A stretch of 64,000 bases of DNA from NCBI GenBank assembly GCA_022495005.1, contig JAGYXB010000279.1:186001-250000 (forward strand), given 5' to 3'. Under the pieces are notes generated by a model. The model saw only the letters and a program-made list of their open reading frames with translations. It did not search any database and was not told the origin of the DNA. The stretch is from Rhyacophila brunnea. Taxonomy: Eukaryota; Arthropoda; Insecta; Trichoptera; Rhyacophilidae. Below are positions 42,867 through 54,450 of this stretch, in pieces (positions within the stretch are counted from its first letter, which is position 1; each line of letters begins with the position of its first letter). The position numbers and the translations under genes are program-made.

Positions 42867-43834
42867 TTATTTATTTGTTATTTGAATATTTTAAATGTCA
42901 CATGGATTCCATTGAATGGTGAGATTTATCCAACAAAGGTTTTCTCTAATCTGTCAATTTCCACTAAAGTATCAGTCCAGATTTACTTATATGTCCATTT
43001 ATTTTCGATAATGGCATGGTATGTATATCTAGGTATTGAAATCCTGGTATCCAAGGATCATTCTTGATTTCAGGATCCAATTTCGAGTTTTTTCTACTTA
43101 TAGAAATACTGGTAAGTCATTGTATTTTTTACTGATAAATGGGTAATAAAATTTTAGCTACATTTATCTGTAATTCATGTAATAATTCGATATACCTACA
43201 CATTAGTAATGAAATATATAAATCTTATTTGAAATTAGCTTTTCGCCACGTAGGCAGTGTTCATTTTGCGACTACGAAGACGTATAGGTATGTGAAAATA
43301 TTTAAACGATTACATACAGCCATGTTAGCAGAATATGACACCAATGCTGCAAAGATATTAACGCGGATTTGAAATATGTATCCTTATTACAATGTCGGTA
43401 GATTTAATTTTTCAATCACGTTCACATTTATTCATCCGTTTAGAACAAAAAAAATGTTACAGTATACATAAGTCTATGTTATTATGATCAGGTTTCATTA
43501 TTAAATAATTATTGGTATTATATAATATGTTTAAAAAAAATTCACAGTATCATTTATTGGTCACTAAGTCGGCCATTTTCGTTACATCGAGCAGCATCCT
43601 GAGAGATGTCAAATTGCACTCTGTCATTTAAGGGATGATTTCTGCTAAGTGTAGCCCAGACAGAAATTAAAAATGTCTTGAATCAAGAAACTCAGGAACT
43701 GAGTCAGCAGTCCATCTCTGTTTAGAGCAGTGACAGATAAGGAAACGATTGGTAAAATTATTGCCGATGTCTAATTACTCATATGGCACAGGAAGAAGAT
43801 TTTTCATTCATATTAATATATTATGCACACTGAG
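42867..43834. other. No gene seen
   Basis: AT-rich. A 77-codon frame at 43139-43372 (contains a run of S/N/I/Y and KTYRYVKIFKRLHTAMLAEY) lacks a family match that I recognise. A small imperfect palindrome sits near 43050-43075 (ggtatccaaggatcattctt). Confidence 0.4.
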
Positions 43835-43915
43835 GTGTTTTCAAATTATGTTGATTCAATATAAAGAATGTTACACTCTCAAATATTGTGAATTATTCAT
43901 TCAATAAATAGTTTA
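43835..43915 (+). repeat. SINE-C 3' body
   Basis: 'gaggtgttttcaaattatgt', 'tgattcaatataaagaatgt' and 'caaatattgtgaattattca' followed by 'ttcaataaatag' match the SINE-C 3' ends at 27640 and 38365. The head is not recognisable upstream. Confidence 0.6.
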
Positions 43916-45397
43916 TCATAATGTGTATTGAGTATTCACCTGCTTATAAAATAATAAAACTTGTTGGAGTACATAATAAATATACTTCTAAATATATTAT
44001 ATAACAGGTTGTCATAATTATTGGTAAATCATTGCAACATATATTTTTCTTTTTTTATTTAATTTCGGAATAAAAAAATACGATTTAATCCCATAATCGT
44101 AGATGTATAGTATGTTTTGAGGAAAAGTTGTTTCTATTTTATTAAGCAGTTGGAGAATCCTATGAGTATACTACCAAAAGATGACTTGAGAAGAATTGAT
44201 TTTGAACATATTGTTTCTTAAATAACAAAAAATTTTAAAATTAAGAGCCTACAAGTAAATGCTCATTAATCTGGAAAGAATTTATACGCAAATAGTACAT
44301 CAAACTATCGACGTGCTGACTATATGTTTCCGGTGCGCGGACTTTCCGCTGTTAGGAGCGTCGCGACGTCTTTGTTTCGACGCCGTTAACTGAACCACGT
44401 CCTGCGTGTCAGGGATTGGTCCTGCCAGACAAAGCCTTCGCGGAGGCTAACTCAATGACATTCCTCACGGATAACTACAACCGGTCTTGCGCAAGTAATT
44501 CAAGGTTCGACCACTGGATACGTGACATCTTCGAATTCAGACTGATTGTATTATATAAAAGAAACTGAAATTTATTTATTGCGTTAGTTATTGGTGAATT
44601 TGACGTATTTTTTTGTAGTAAAAATTATAAAAGGTGAATTTTAAACGATAAAATGAAAATCCATTGACGCTTTAAACACAATCGTATTATGGCTTTTCAT
44701 TGAAGGATCGTCATCATTATAAGTGACCCAATAACCTAGGACAGGTTTTAGTCTCTTTCAAGAACTTCCTTGATCTCCATCTATCCTCGGCCAGTGTTCT
44801 TCAAGTGTCTGCACTGGCTGCTTCGAATGCATGATGCACTAGTAGCATGTATGTTTTTGAGGCTACTACAAGTTATTTTATTGTATTTTGACAAAAAAAT
44901 ACTTCATTAAACTATAATATCTATTAGGTGACATGTAAAAGAAGAATATTATATACATTTTCTATTATAAGTATAAGAATAACCTAAAATTACACTACGA
45001 TACCTTTAAGTACACAAATTATAATCTATTCTGTCCTAAAACAATTAAATTGAAAATGTGTAAAAAGTGTTTTTTAGTGAATATGTACTTTTAAAAATCA
45101 GTATGGTGTCAGAATGCTAATTTATGTTTTATTAATGTTGAAATTTTCATTCTGCTGACATTGTAACTGATGTAACTGATGACAAACAACAACAATCAAA
45201 GCGATTTACGTGGTTGACCTTCTGACTTGAAATAAAAGCAATCCACCTTAATAATTAACCATAATTTACCAAGTAATTGTGTGTTATAAGTGTCCTTATT
45301 TTGCCATAGTGCATTAAATTGGTACTGCGCTTGCTTGTCAATCAAGACAAACTTTAGGTTTTTGGACGTTTTTTTAATTAATTATATAATACGGGTT
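43916..45397. other. Non-coding; GC-rich patch 44290-44530
   Basis: The patch (ttccggtgcgcggactttcc, ggagcgtcgcgacgtctttg, gtcctgccagacaaagcctt, cgcggaggctaa) is the most G/C-rich unique-looking segment in the window. It has no long open frame and no paired ends. It might be an interior piece of an LTR or DNA element, or single-copy sequence. The remainder is AT-rich. Confidence 0.4.
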
Positions 45398-45406
45398 TGA
45401 GTTAAC

Positions 45407-46076
45407 GTTGGCCGAGCGGCTTATGAGTCGTGGGTCCCAAATTCGAATCCTGGGTCAGGATTCATATTATTTTACAACGTTTTTATTAGGTCGTATTCTT
45501 ATTTGTCCGATGGTTGTTTACCGAGTACAAATCTTGCAATCAATTTTTAACTAACTTCCCGACTAGCTAGATATTTGAAACTTTTAGAATATATCAGAAC
45601 ACGATGCAATGCATTCTTTTAATACTTTTAGCCATCTTTAAGTAGAATTGAATTCATTTTCAGTTAATTCTGTTTTGTATGAAAAGTTATTTCGGAAGAA
45701 ATCCGTAATCCAATCCACTATTATTGGTTGCTAGGGGGTCTGGGGTCCTAGCAACTAAATTATTAATATATACGTGCGTTACTATGGAAATCAATATAAA
45801 ATGTCAAAATGACAATTCAGTATTCTATGATCGTTTAAGCTAGTCAAGTCAAGTTTATATGATTCAACAGAAAATTTAAAAACGTTGTATATAAAAAGTT
45901 CTTTTTATCTTGTAATTATTTCAATTTGTGTTTGAAGTCAGAGTATGCACCTAATAGGCTAAGCAAGAGGCTAACATCCATTTCTCGTAAAAAACATCTG
46001 TTAATACAAATCTCCACTCTATGGAGGTCCATGTGATCCTATAAGGATTGGACATGGTCAAAAGAAAGAAGAACAA
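45407..46076 (+). mobile_element. SINE-A copy split by an M1 element, with target duplication
   Basis: The head 'gttggccgagcggcttatga' and B-box 'attcgaatcctgggtc' lie at 45407-45457. The body resumes after M1 as 'caatttgtgtttgaagtcag', 'gcaagaggctaacatccatt', 'gtccatgtgatcctataagg' and 'gacatggtc', followed by an A/G-rich tail. The duplication tgagttaac (45398-45406 and 46077-46085) brackets SINE plus M1 together. The SINE therefore inserted first and M1 later landed inside it. Confidence 0.9.
45472..45915 (-). mobile_element. M1 element inside a SINE-A copy
   Basis: Complement of M1 from 'ttacaacgtttttattagg' to 'aagttctttttatcttgtaa'. Comparison with the uninterrupted SINE at 55808 places the ends within a few bases: catatt(g/a)tt before and tt(a)tttcaatttgtg after. 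This makes TTACAA...TTGTAA the best estimate of the true ends. A short duplication of about 5 bases (ttatt) is possible. Confidence 0.9.
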
Positions 46077-46085
46077 TGAGTTAAC

Positions 46086-46654
46086 ATTATCATTTGAAAA
46101 AAGTACGTTAAAAAGACATTATTGTTAATAAATGTTTCAAAATAATACTATATCATAACAATTAAACATTGTTTGTGTTTAAAAATTGCCACTATTCTCT
46201 TTAAACACAAAAATACCACAAATGACAAAGCACCGCTGATAAAAATGTGTTAAAAATAAAATAATGTAAATCAACCCTTTCTTCCCAAGAGGGTGAAATA
46301 ATTTAACGAAATAATAAAAACCGCGTACCGCAGTCGTTTCATTAATCATACTTATTTTTCAATTAAGCACACGAGGTTTATTGTTATTAGTTTATTAGCG
46401 TATGTAGCACATGTTAGCTAAGCCAACATGTACTCGAATGCGACCTGAAAGGGTTTTTACTACGTTTTATTATATTGGTAACACGTAGTATAAGTTAATT
46501 TCGGAGAGATAAACGTATTTATGTATTAGTTTATCGTATTTCATTATCATCATGGATTAAGTCCTCCCCTAGCTCCTTTCACTCTTATCGGTTCCTATAA
46601 ATATACCAACATAAATTTATTGTCCGATGTTCTAGTTTAGAACTAAGCTCATCA
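46086..46654. other. No gene seen
   Basis: AT-rich spacer without recognisable repeats. Confidence 0.4.
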
Positions 46655-47000
46655 CAGTATAAAAGTATTATGCCCTGGGCAACGCCATAATGCCGCCTCA
46701 TTTGTTTATACAATATTTTTTATCACCCGTGCTCATGTCGTTTCTGGTCACCAAGGACGTCGAAGGGCAACAGAAGTAAACTAGACATCGTGGACCCGAC
46801 AAAAAATTAAAGTCCATTAAACCTTTTGTGCTAATTAATACATTTTTTTCGAACCAGTGAGCTGAATTGTTGAAAGGAAAGATATTTTCATTAAGTTATT
46901 TATATAATATTTACCAAATGATTCTCCTCTGTTTGCCGCCCTTCAAGTAACTGCCGCCCCAAGCGATGCTCAATCTGCCTACCCCCACGGAACGTCACTG
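46655..47000 (+). mobile_element. hAT-type MITE (family H2), diverged copy
   Basis: The right end ccacggaacgtcactg is intact. The left end begins cagtataaaagtattatgcc and has diverged or been partly replaced. Internal words shared with 33929-34480 are gaagtaaactagacatcg, ccagtgagctga, ccaaatgattctcctc, gtaactgccgccc and gctcaatctgcctaccccca. No 8-bp duplication is recognisable, consistent with damage at the left end. Confidence 0.8.
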
Positions 47001-47974
47001 TTAGCATGAGGCGTCCTCACTCAGCGGACAACTTATAGTGGTGGATCTATTGTTCCTCGCTGCCATATACATCCACCGAACTTAATGGGTTAATCTATAC
47101 ATCGAGCTTTATGGCGTCTGGTTAGTGTTTCTTTTCTACCACTGTTTGGTAGCATTTGTCCAGCGGTTGCTGCGCGACATATCTAACCCATTTTTATTAA
47201 AATTGCTTGGAAACTTTTACCACATTGTGTACGCTGTCTATCTTTCTGCGTTATGCTCAACATGCATTTATCCACCCCACGTTGCGCAACTCGTAATTTT
47301 TGGATCTCTCTTATATTAATATTAAATAAAATATATCGGCGATCTTTTCTGGTCAGTGCGTGAGGTGCACCCAGGAGCTCCCTACTAAACTACTACATTC
47401 CTGTCATTGGATGTGATGGTTTGTTGTAGTACTAAAAAGAATATATATAAATTTTTTTTTGTATTTAATTTAAAAAAATCACTGTCAAACCATTTTTGTT
47501 GCAAGTAATTTGATTATTTTCATTCAATTCAAAAAGGCCCATGTACCATAATATTATATAACAGTTGAAAATAAAAAAATGGTAGTTGTATATTTTCTTT
47601 AATTATTTTAGGATTTATTGAATGGTAAAGAATGGGTTCCTACATATTCATAAAATACAAATATCTGGACAAACACAAATCTAAAAATGTTATAATTTCT
47701 TCAAAAATTCTAGTCAATTACAAAATTTATCGGAAAGTTTATTGAATATGTTTCCATATATTATGCTAAATAACACATACATAAATTAAATATAATATAA
47801 CGCTTGTATTAACAAAATAATAATTAGAAATTCACGGATCTCATGCACCAAAATGTGGGTTTAAATTCAATTGTCTCCGGTGTTTAAAATAATATTCTTT
47901 TATGGTATTAATAATATAATATGTTAGTTATGTGATTATGAAATGTTAATTTCTATGATGTAGGCATAATAATA
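47001..47974. other. Non-coding; slightly GC-richer at 47010-47410
   Basis: A 64-codon frame at 47125-47319 (hydrophobic, MFLFYHCLVAFVQRLLRDIS...) follows an ordinary ATG but has no family match that I can name. 47335-47400 (ggtcagtgcgtgaggtgcac) is GC-richer. No splice or repeat structure was found. Confidence 0.35.
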
Positions 47975-48362
47975 CTGCCCCCATAAGCAAAAAGGCAGCT
48001 TTTTGCCAAAGTCACATTTTGAGATAATGAGACATTAACGTTTTTTCAACTTTTCTTAATAAATTTTTAAATAATGTGGATGAATCATTTGATATATGGT
48101 ATAAGTAAAAACTAGTATGTTTTCAATCGATGCTGTGTTTTTGCTTATAAAACTCGTTATAATGTCTTTTTGTTTAGAATAACTACCGTTTTTGTGAAAA
48201 AAAAAACGAAAAACAATGAGTCGATTATTATACTGAAATAAATTTTATATCGCTTTTGACTTTATGTCAAATGTTTCAGAATTTCACGTAGAGCATTATC
48301 TGTACACTAACTCAATTTGTGTTTTTTTTTTTGAAAAGCTGCCTTTTTCCGTATGAGAGCAG
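47975..48362. mobile_element. MITE (family T3) with about 30-bp imperfect terminal inverted repeats
   Basis: The left end ctgcccccataagcaaaaag (then gcagctttt) pairs with the complement of the right end (ctgctctcatacggaaaaag, gcagctttt), about 26 of 31 positions. The 388-bp body is non-coding and AT-rich. The flanks (aataata / aataacg) are too A/T-rich to define the target duplication. Confidence 0.7.
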
Positions 48363-51261
48363 AATAACGTACACGTGTTTTGTATAAAGTCTACAAATTG
48401 TTTAGGCTAAACTCTCAAAGATACACAAATTCTTAACATTCGACCTTTATAAAGCGTGTGGGTCCTTAAGAATATATTTTTTTTATTGAAAAAATATTTG
48501 GAAAAAAGTCTTCAACATAATATTATGTATTTTTTATTCTCATATTCTTATGAATAATTTATAATAGCTTTCAAATCCACCAAGAAACGGCTATCAACTT
48601 TACAATAATTTAATTCGTGTTAATGATATTGCGTCTAGTAATCTACATTTTAGTTACGATGTTCATAGAATCGTTAATATATTTTCATTATTAAAGAGTA
48701 AATGTGTATATGATTCAAAACATTATTTTTGCCTTGATGTGTTATGTAATAGTATGTGTATGATATTATATAAAATGATACTTCACATATAGATAGCACT
48801 GATGCTCAAAGTGTGCAACCAACTTTCGGGGGCGCCGAAATCTTTTTGTAAAATATAGTAATTACAGACAATCTTATCGCGATCACAATATTACATTAAA
48901 TGATGGCACAACAATATTTATTAAAAATAACTGATTGCAAGAACAAATGTAGTGATATCCCATATATACAGGTTATGGACGAGATTGCAGTGCCAAACTC
49001 AGAAAAGTGAATAATACAACGTTTTAGAGTAGATGGATGTGATAATTTTTTCCCCAGCGGCACTAACGAATTGTATGTTTTTGGATTAGGGATATGTTTT
49101 GCAATTTGTATTCGTTTAACATAGCGACATAATGTAAAAGAAAAAGATAATTATTACAAAACATAAAACTTGAAACTAAAATAGTAAAGAGCAGCATTTT
49201 GAGTTTATGTATTTAAGAGTAACACTTTGCCTAGGTATTGTCAATGGTTGCTTAGATTTCAAGGTATAACCCATTGGAGACAGGGTGAATTTTTAAGTAT
49301 CACAAAAAGGTACGTTGGTTACTAAAATTAATTGATAAGACTCATTCATTGTTTATTTAATTCAAATATATCCTTTAAATATTTATAGGTATTGCATTCT
49401 TATATTATTCATTTACATTTTAAGCTAATTTTGTGTATCATTAGAATCTAGAAAACATGTCAAATAAGTATAGGTTTTTGTGTTTTTTTTTTAACCTTTT
49501 TTATATAAATGACATAGGTAAAAAGTCTATGATAGAAATAAATCTGGAGCTAAATTGAATACTTTTGAAGATATTTAGAAAATAGAGGGCCGTCGTATAT
49601 TTTTTACTCACTCGGACACCTCATACCCAGCAAACTGATCATTATTTTGAAAAATTTAAATAAAAATAGATTTTATAAATCAAATAATTCTTGAAAAATA
49701 TATCGGACTCTATATAACTAACGCCGTCTATTATTTAGTAATTTCAACTTATGATTAAAAATATTTGATTTTCACTATGTCCTGAATCCTGTAACAGCTA
49801 CTCCAAATTGGTGCAGATTACTTCAAATAAAAGTCTGTTGAGCAGCAGGCTAACCTATCTCTCAAAATGGTATGTTTTGATAGTACCGAGAAAAATCTTG
49901 GGACTCGGAAGGTGCCGCAAAACGAGAAAATTTGATAACCACTGACATATATGATAATAATAACTCATATACGGCTGAGATTTTTTGTCTCAAAACATTT
50001 GGAAACTATAATCCGAAGCACGAAAAGATAAAAACAAAAGAAAAATAATTAAATGTCACAAATTTGGATTTGGAAAATAGATCGTTTTTCATTGTATTAT
50101 ATTGTTACTTAAATATTACTACTAGGTTTCTAACTTGATTTGTTTTTTTAGGATATTACTGAATCTGATATTCGTGGTATTTGAAATAATGAATTGATAG
50201 CTTGACCGGTAAAACTGATTACCCAGATTGTGTTGGATGTGAAGTGAGTACTAGATATCCTATTTGGTACCTACATTCTTTTCCAAAAATTGATAATAAG
50301 TATTATTGCGTTTGGACAACCTTAAAGTATCTCAGTAATGTAACCTTGCGAAATCCTATTATTGGTTTATGTTCTTCGATTTAGAATATTCACCGAAAAG
50401 TCCACAGTGGGAAACAGCGTTTTAGCTTAAGCATAATATATATACTTGCTAATCATAGTAGGTAGCTAAGTACTTACTAAGCCCATGCGATGGACGCGAG
50501 TTATCCAAATTCCTCCACTTTGAGTTAATCAACTGAAGTCAAAATCTTCGGAACGGAGTTATATAGTCGACCGTTCCGAAAATGAGTTTATAGCCCGAAA
50601 CGTAAATTAAAGTAGAATTATGATGTTTTTCTGTCTTAGCAAAAACAATAGCTTTATAATATATGTTTAAAAAATATATCTAAGGCCGTATATTACGGTT
50701 CAAATCGAAGTATACAATCTTATTAACATAGCTAATATGCCGTGTTATAAGCGTAGTGCTTTGATTCTCCATAATGTTAATGACTTGTTTTTATTGCTCT
50801 TATCGTATCCGGTTGATCTGAATGAATATGTTTGTTGGCTTTTCTTTCACTCGTAAAACTTATCTGGAATAATCTGGTCACTTCTTTTGCTTTAGATTAT
50901 AAATTATACAGAAAAAAACATAATAGTGAGAAAAAACAATACATTTTAAATTCTATATTTTCCGAATTACGAAAAACAAAAACATTATTTAAAGATAATG
51001 ATTTTTTTTATTATATCATCTTATATTATTCATTTGACTTGGGCTAAATACTATCTTAGTTTGAGATAAATCAAGACTCAGTTTACAGTAGTGTTATAGT
51101 AGTCAGTATGAATTTCTTCAAAAATTTTCACCACGTTGATATATGCAATTGTTTTGTTGAAACTAAATCCTGCAATCTAGATACAAATTTTGTAGTGTGA
51201 ATACGCAAAACAGGTGCAATATGGTTGTCTGTTAATTTTGATCGTAAGTTTGATTTGATAA
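48363..51261. other. Long AT-rich stretch; possible hAT-like ends at 48797 and 49966
   Basis: No gene recognised. 48797 onward reads cactgatgctcaaagtgtgc then ttcgggggcgccg. The complement of the sequence ending at about 49966 reads cagtggttatcaaattttct then gcggcaccttcc. Both look like hAT termini of the CAGTGRTTYTCAAA type, about 1.17 kb apart and correctly oriented. No 8-bp duplication is visible and the ends are not similar enough for a firm call. Several open frames (50202-50384, 50832-51047) show no motifs. Confidence 0.4.
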
Positions 51262-51263
51262 TA

Positions 51264-53416
51264 GGGTAAGAGGTACAATGATGGGCCAGTTAAGCGAATG
51301 GCTTACTTTGATCGGTCAGAACAAGCTTATTAATGCGGTTTTATTGAAATGCAATTTTTTTCGTGTTTACAAAGCATGTATATTGATATATATGTGTACA
51401 TATTTTATAACACCAAACATGGTTATTACAAAAAATATAAAAGAAAAAAAATCGCAAAAAGTACAGTGATGGGCCACACTCAGATAGTGATCGGCCACTT
51501 TCCAGACAGTGATGGGCCACCCGCCTTTTTCTGAATAAATGAAACAACTAAGGCTTATTTTTCAATAAAATATTGAATCAAAGTGTCTAATCTTATGATA
51601 TAATCAACAAACATACTTCTTTATCTCACCGTTGATATAATAAAAGAGAATAGAGTGACAGAGAGTGGATTCTAAGGTCTTAGAAAATTATTGACCTGTC
51701 TGTTGAATACTTCATCACCTGAGTCACTAAATAAAACATCAATCTCAATTGGGACATGGACCTGCTGAGATTTTGGAACGCAATTTGAATGGAAGCTATC
51801 TTTATACACTGAACATTCTAATTTATTAAGATGTTTTATAATTATTTCACAAATCGCACAATGATTTTGGCCGCCGTTTTTTAAACTTTATTATTTTTGA
51901 TTGCCTCTACTTTGAATTTCCTCATTAAAATGTGCTGTTTTTGCCTTTATTTTTTTATCTTCCTCTGCACTTCTCTTGTTTTCCATTTTTTGGTCTTAAA
52001 TATCTCTATATTTTTGATGTGATGTGATGATGATGTGATGGCGAATGGAACTCTTTGTAAAAAATGTTTATCTTTCTTTTGGTATCTGAGGCCATGATAT
52101 TGTTTGAATTAGAACTGTAGATATTATATTTACCATATTTTCATTTATTTCTTCCATGCGTTCAGTATCTATTGCCATGTTGCATTCTCTCTCGGCACTG
52201 ACACATTATATACATTTAATTGGGTTATATTTTCTATGCTCTAGCTATTGTCAGATAATGACTTAATTTGATAAAATTTTTCCGCAATCGATAAGTATGG
52301 TATAAAAAATGTTTTATCTATTTACTTCCACTAGTATTTTGAATATTTTTAAGTTTTTCTTCTGTTTAATTGCCCACTACATCGTAAAATCTTCAAGGAT
52401 GAAAACAGCATTTTGCGATATTTTGCAGCTTTAACTGGAGGGAAAACAGTTATATCTATGGGCTGAAGAATCTTAGGTGCATTAGGATAATAGTGCTTTA
52501 AGATGTATTTCAAATAAAATTTTAGACAAAGCTCACTAACTTGGTAGATAAGATGTGGTTTATGCCTTTCGATAAATAATATAGGAAACTCTATACCCAC
52601 AGTAACAAGATTCGGATAGAAAATATTTCCAATGTATTGATATCGATCGAGGCACTCCGATTTTTTTTTTGCAACTTCGCATAGTGATTTCCCACTTTTA
52701 TAAAAGTATGCAACAGCATCATCTATAGTTTTAACATCTTATTTTAAACTTAAATTATTGAATTTTGATATTCTGAAATAAATGGGAAGTTAAATGTTTC
52801 TAAATACAGTGATGGGCCAGTCCAAATTCAGTGATCGGCCACGTGGCCAACGACTGTTTAAAATTAAAAAAACATAAAAATAAAAATGGTAGGTACCATA
52901 GTACATTATAAATATTGTATTTAGCATAAAAAAGTTAATTAAAAGTAAAAAACCATTTTTTCAGTCATGGGCCAGCCCGGCCCATCATACAACTGCTACA
53001 TATATTTAGTGAAGTAAATGGCCACCAAGCTAGATGTGTCATTTTAATTTAAAATAGTCGTAGACTTAACATAATTATATGTTCGAATATCCAGCATAAC
53101 GATTATTAAATAAAAAGTATAATTAGTAATATAGTTAAAGAGATCTTTCCTTCCAAAGTATGTTATTTCCTTAACAAAAGGTTAAGCAATTGTCAGACAA
53201 AATGCAAAACGTGTGACTTGGTATGCAAAATGGTCACTTATAGGGTCAGTCCTGCTACCTATACAGGAAATAATATGCTAGAACCGAAGTATATGATGTT
53301 GTGAGTCACATATAGGAACAAATACCCATAACTTAGGTTTTTAAATACCTATTTTTTGTGTTTTACTGCTGAGTGGCCCATCACTGGAGGGTGGCCCACG
53401 ATTGTACCTCTTACCC
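51264..53416 (-). mobile_element. Pogo-like DNA transposon, 2.15 kb, with an array of subterminal motifs
   Basis: Inverted ends GGGTAAGAGGTACAAT(G/C)(A/G)TGGGCCA are flanked by TA at 51262-51263 and 53417-53418. The motif cagtgatgggccac and close variants recur at 51277, 51464, 51485, 51507, 52807, 52829 and 52962 (forward), and in reverse at about 52977, 53373 and 53391. A transposase remnant lies on the minus strand at 52349-52738. TA duplication, short ends and a pogo-type protein put it in the pogo branch of the Tc1/mariner superfamily. Most of the transposase gene is gone, so this copy is non-autonomous. Confidence 0.9.
52349..52738 (-). pseudogene. Pogo-like transposase remnant with internal deletion
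   Basis: One uninterrupted frame of 129 residues. Residues 6-30 (DDAVAYFYKSGKSLCEVAKKK) look like the pipsqueak-type helix-turn-helix of CENP-B/pogo transposases. From residue 50 the sequence jumps to the second half of the DDE_1 catalytic domain: FPILFIERHKPHL, YQVSELCLK, then NAPKILQPIDITVF. The usual 'DGH' carrying the second catalytic aspartate is ERH here, and the region with the first aspartate is deleted. The third aspartate, in the 'LQP.D' block, remains. The frame is bounded by TAA upstream; no convincing start codon is present. It cannot be catalytically active, though the DNA-binding part could in principle persist. Confidence 0.85.
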
Positions 53417-53418
53417 TA

Positions 53419-53911
53419 CTCGTTGTTGAAAATATTTTTTCACAAATATAAGTACTTCGTACTTCCAAATAAAGCAGCCATTTGATGAGCATGTTTAACT
53501 ATATTTGGATATGCCTTAAGTGAAAGTCATCATTCTTGCCAGAAGATATTTAATTTTAGATGTAATTTTTGATATTTGACATGAAGAATAAAAAATACAG
53601 ATTTAACATAAATCTTGCGGGACACACTCTGTGAACCCCTGGTTTAAAGCATGAGGATTTACACCTATTTTTCTTACTCCTGTGGTTGAATTTAAAACAA
53701 CTGAAACGATACAATCACATGGACTTCCTCGTGGTAAATTTGGCTTAATATAACTAATTAAAGAAAAAAAGGATTTTTTTTATTCACAAGATTTGAGAAT
53801 ATAACAGCCTTTATTGAACAAACATAGTTTGAAAACACATCACTAGGAATATTATTAACAAAAAAAGTACTCAAGTAGTAAAATCAAACTAAACATCAGT
53901 AGCCTGATGAT
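53419..53911. other. No gene; possible hAT-end fragment near 53615-53645
   Basis: 'cttgcgggacacactctgtg' and 'aacccctggttta' resemble the inward part of a hAT terminus. A similar end-like word (ctcaaaaggttactgaccac) occurs near 54072. Neither has a partner in the right orientation. Confidence 0.35.
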
Positions 53912-54015
53912 GAGTACCTCCGCTACATGGAAGTACATTGGAACATGTATATGTCTAAGAGCGATTGAAGACACATATCTACATTCCAATTTACTTCCAT
54001 GTAGCGGAGGTACTC
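53912..54015. repeat. Near-perfect 104-base hairpin
   Basis: Arms 53912-53956 and 53969-54015 pair with few mismatches (gagtacctccgctacatgga on the outside). The loop is the 12 bases aagagcgattga. The size, the stem of about 45 bp and the small loop resemble either a microRNA precursor or a tiny foldback element. No second copy was noticed in this window. Confidence 0.75.
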
Positions 54016-54299
54016 AACATTTACCTACTAACCAAATATTTTATTCAAAATTGATTTTTTTACCCAGTCTCTCAAAAGGTTACTGACCACTGATGTATAT
54101 AGTGTTTGTCACTTTTTATAATTAAATTAAGTTTAAGTTTAAGTTTATAATAATAGTCAAAAATATTCATTTATTTATTAAATATCATACACACTTTTAG
54201 ATATTTTATAACTAGAAGAATAACTTTTAATCATCAATTTGTTTAGTCTAGTATTCACTTATTAACGTATATTTGTCTTAAAAAGGTTAAAAATATAAA
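54016..54299. other. AT-rich spacer
   Basis: Includes a short (AAGTTT)n tract at about 54128-54150 and nothing else recognisable. Confidence 0.4.
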
Positions 54300-54450
54300 T
54301 TAATAATTTAAGAAATACATATTAGTAATAAAATAAAATATAAAAATATTTGTCGGAACTTGGATTCGAACGCACGCCAACAGAACTTCAATTCAATTTT
54401 TATACAATTACTGCAGCCTTAGACCGCTCGATCACCGTGCTCATGCGATG
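54300..54450 (-). mobile_element. SINE-D copy (class II tRNA-like head)
   Basis: The minus strand reads 'gcacggtgatcgagcggtct' and 'aaggctgcagtaattgt', a tRNA-Ser/Leu-like A-box region, then a long middle and the B-box 'gtgcgttcgaatccaagttc'. The distance between the boxes fits a tRNA with a long variable arm. A 3' A/T-rich body follows (ttttatattttattttatta). The folded arms are too weak for a real tRNA. No other copy is in the window. Confidence 0.6.

Noticed and set aside
47125..47319. 64-codon hydrophobic frame after a pyrimidine-rich stretch
   Set aside because: Ordinary length for this window and no motif or homologue that I recognise.
54300..54450. tRNA-Ser/Leu gene
   Set aside because: The box spacing is right, but the stems are weak and a SINE-like 3' body follows.
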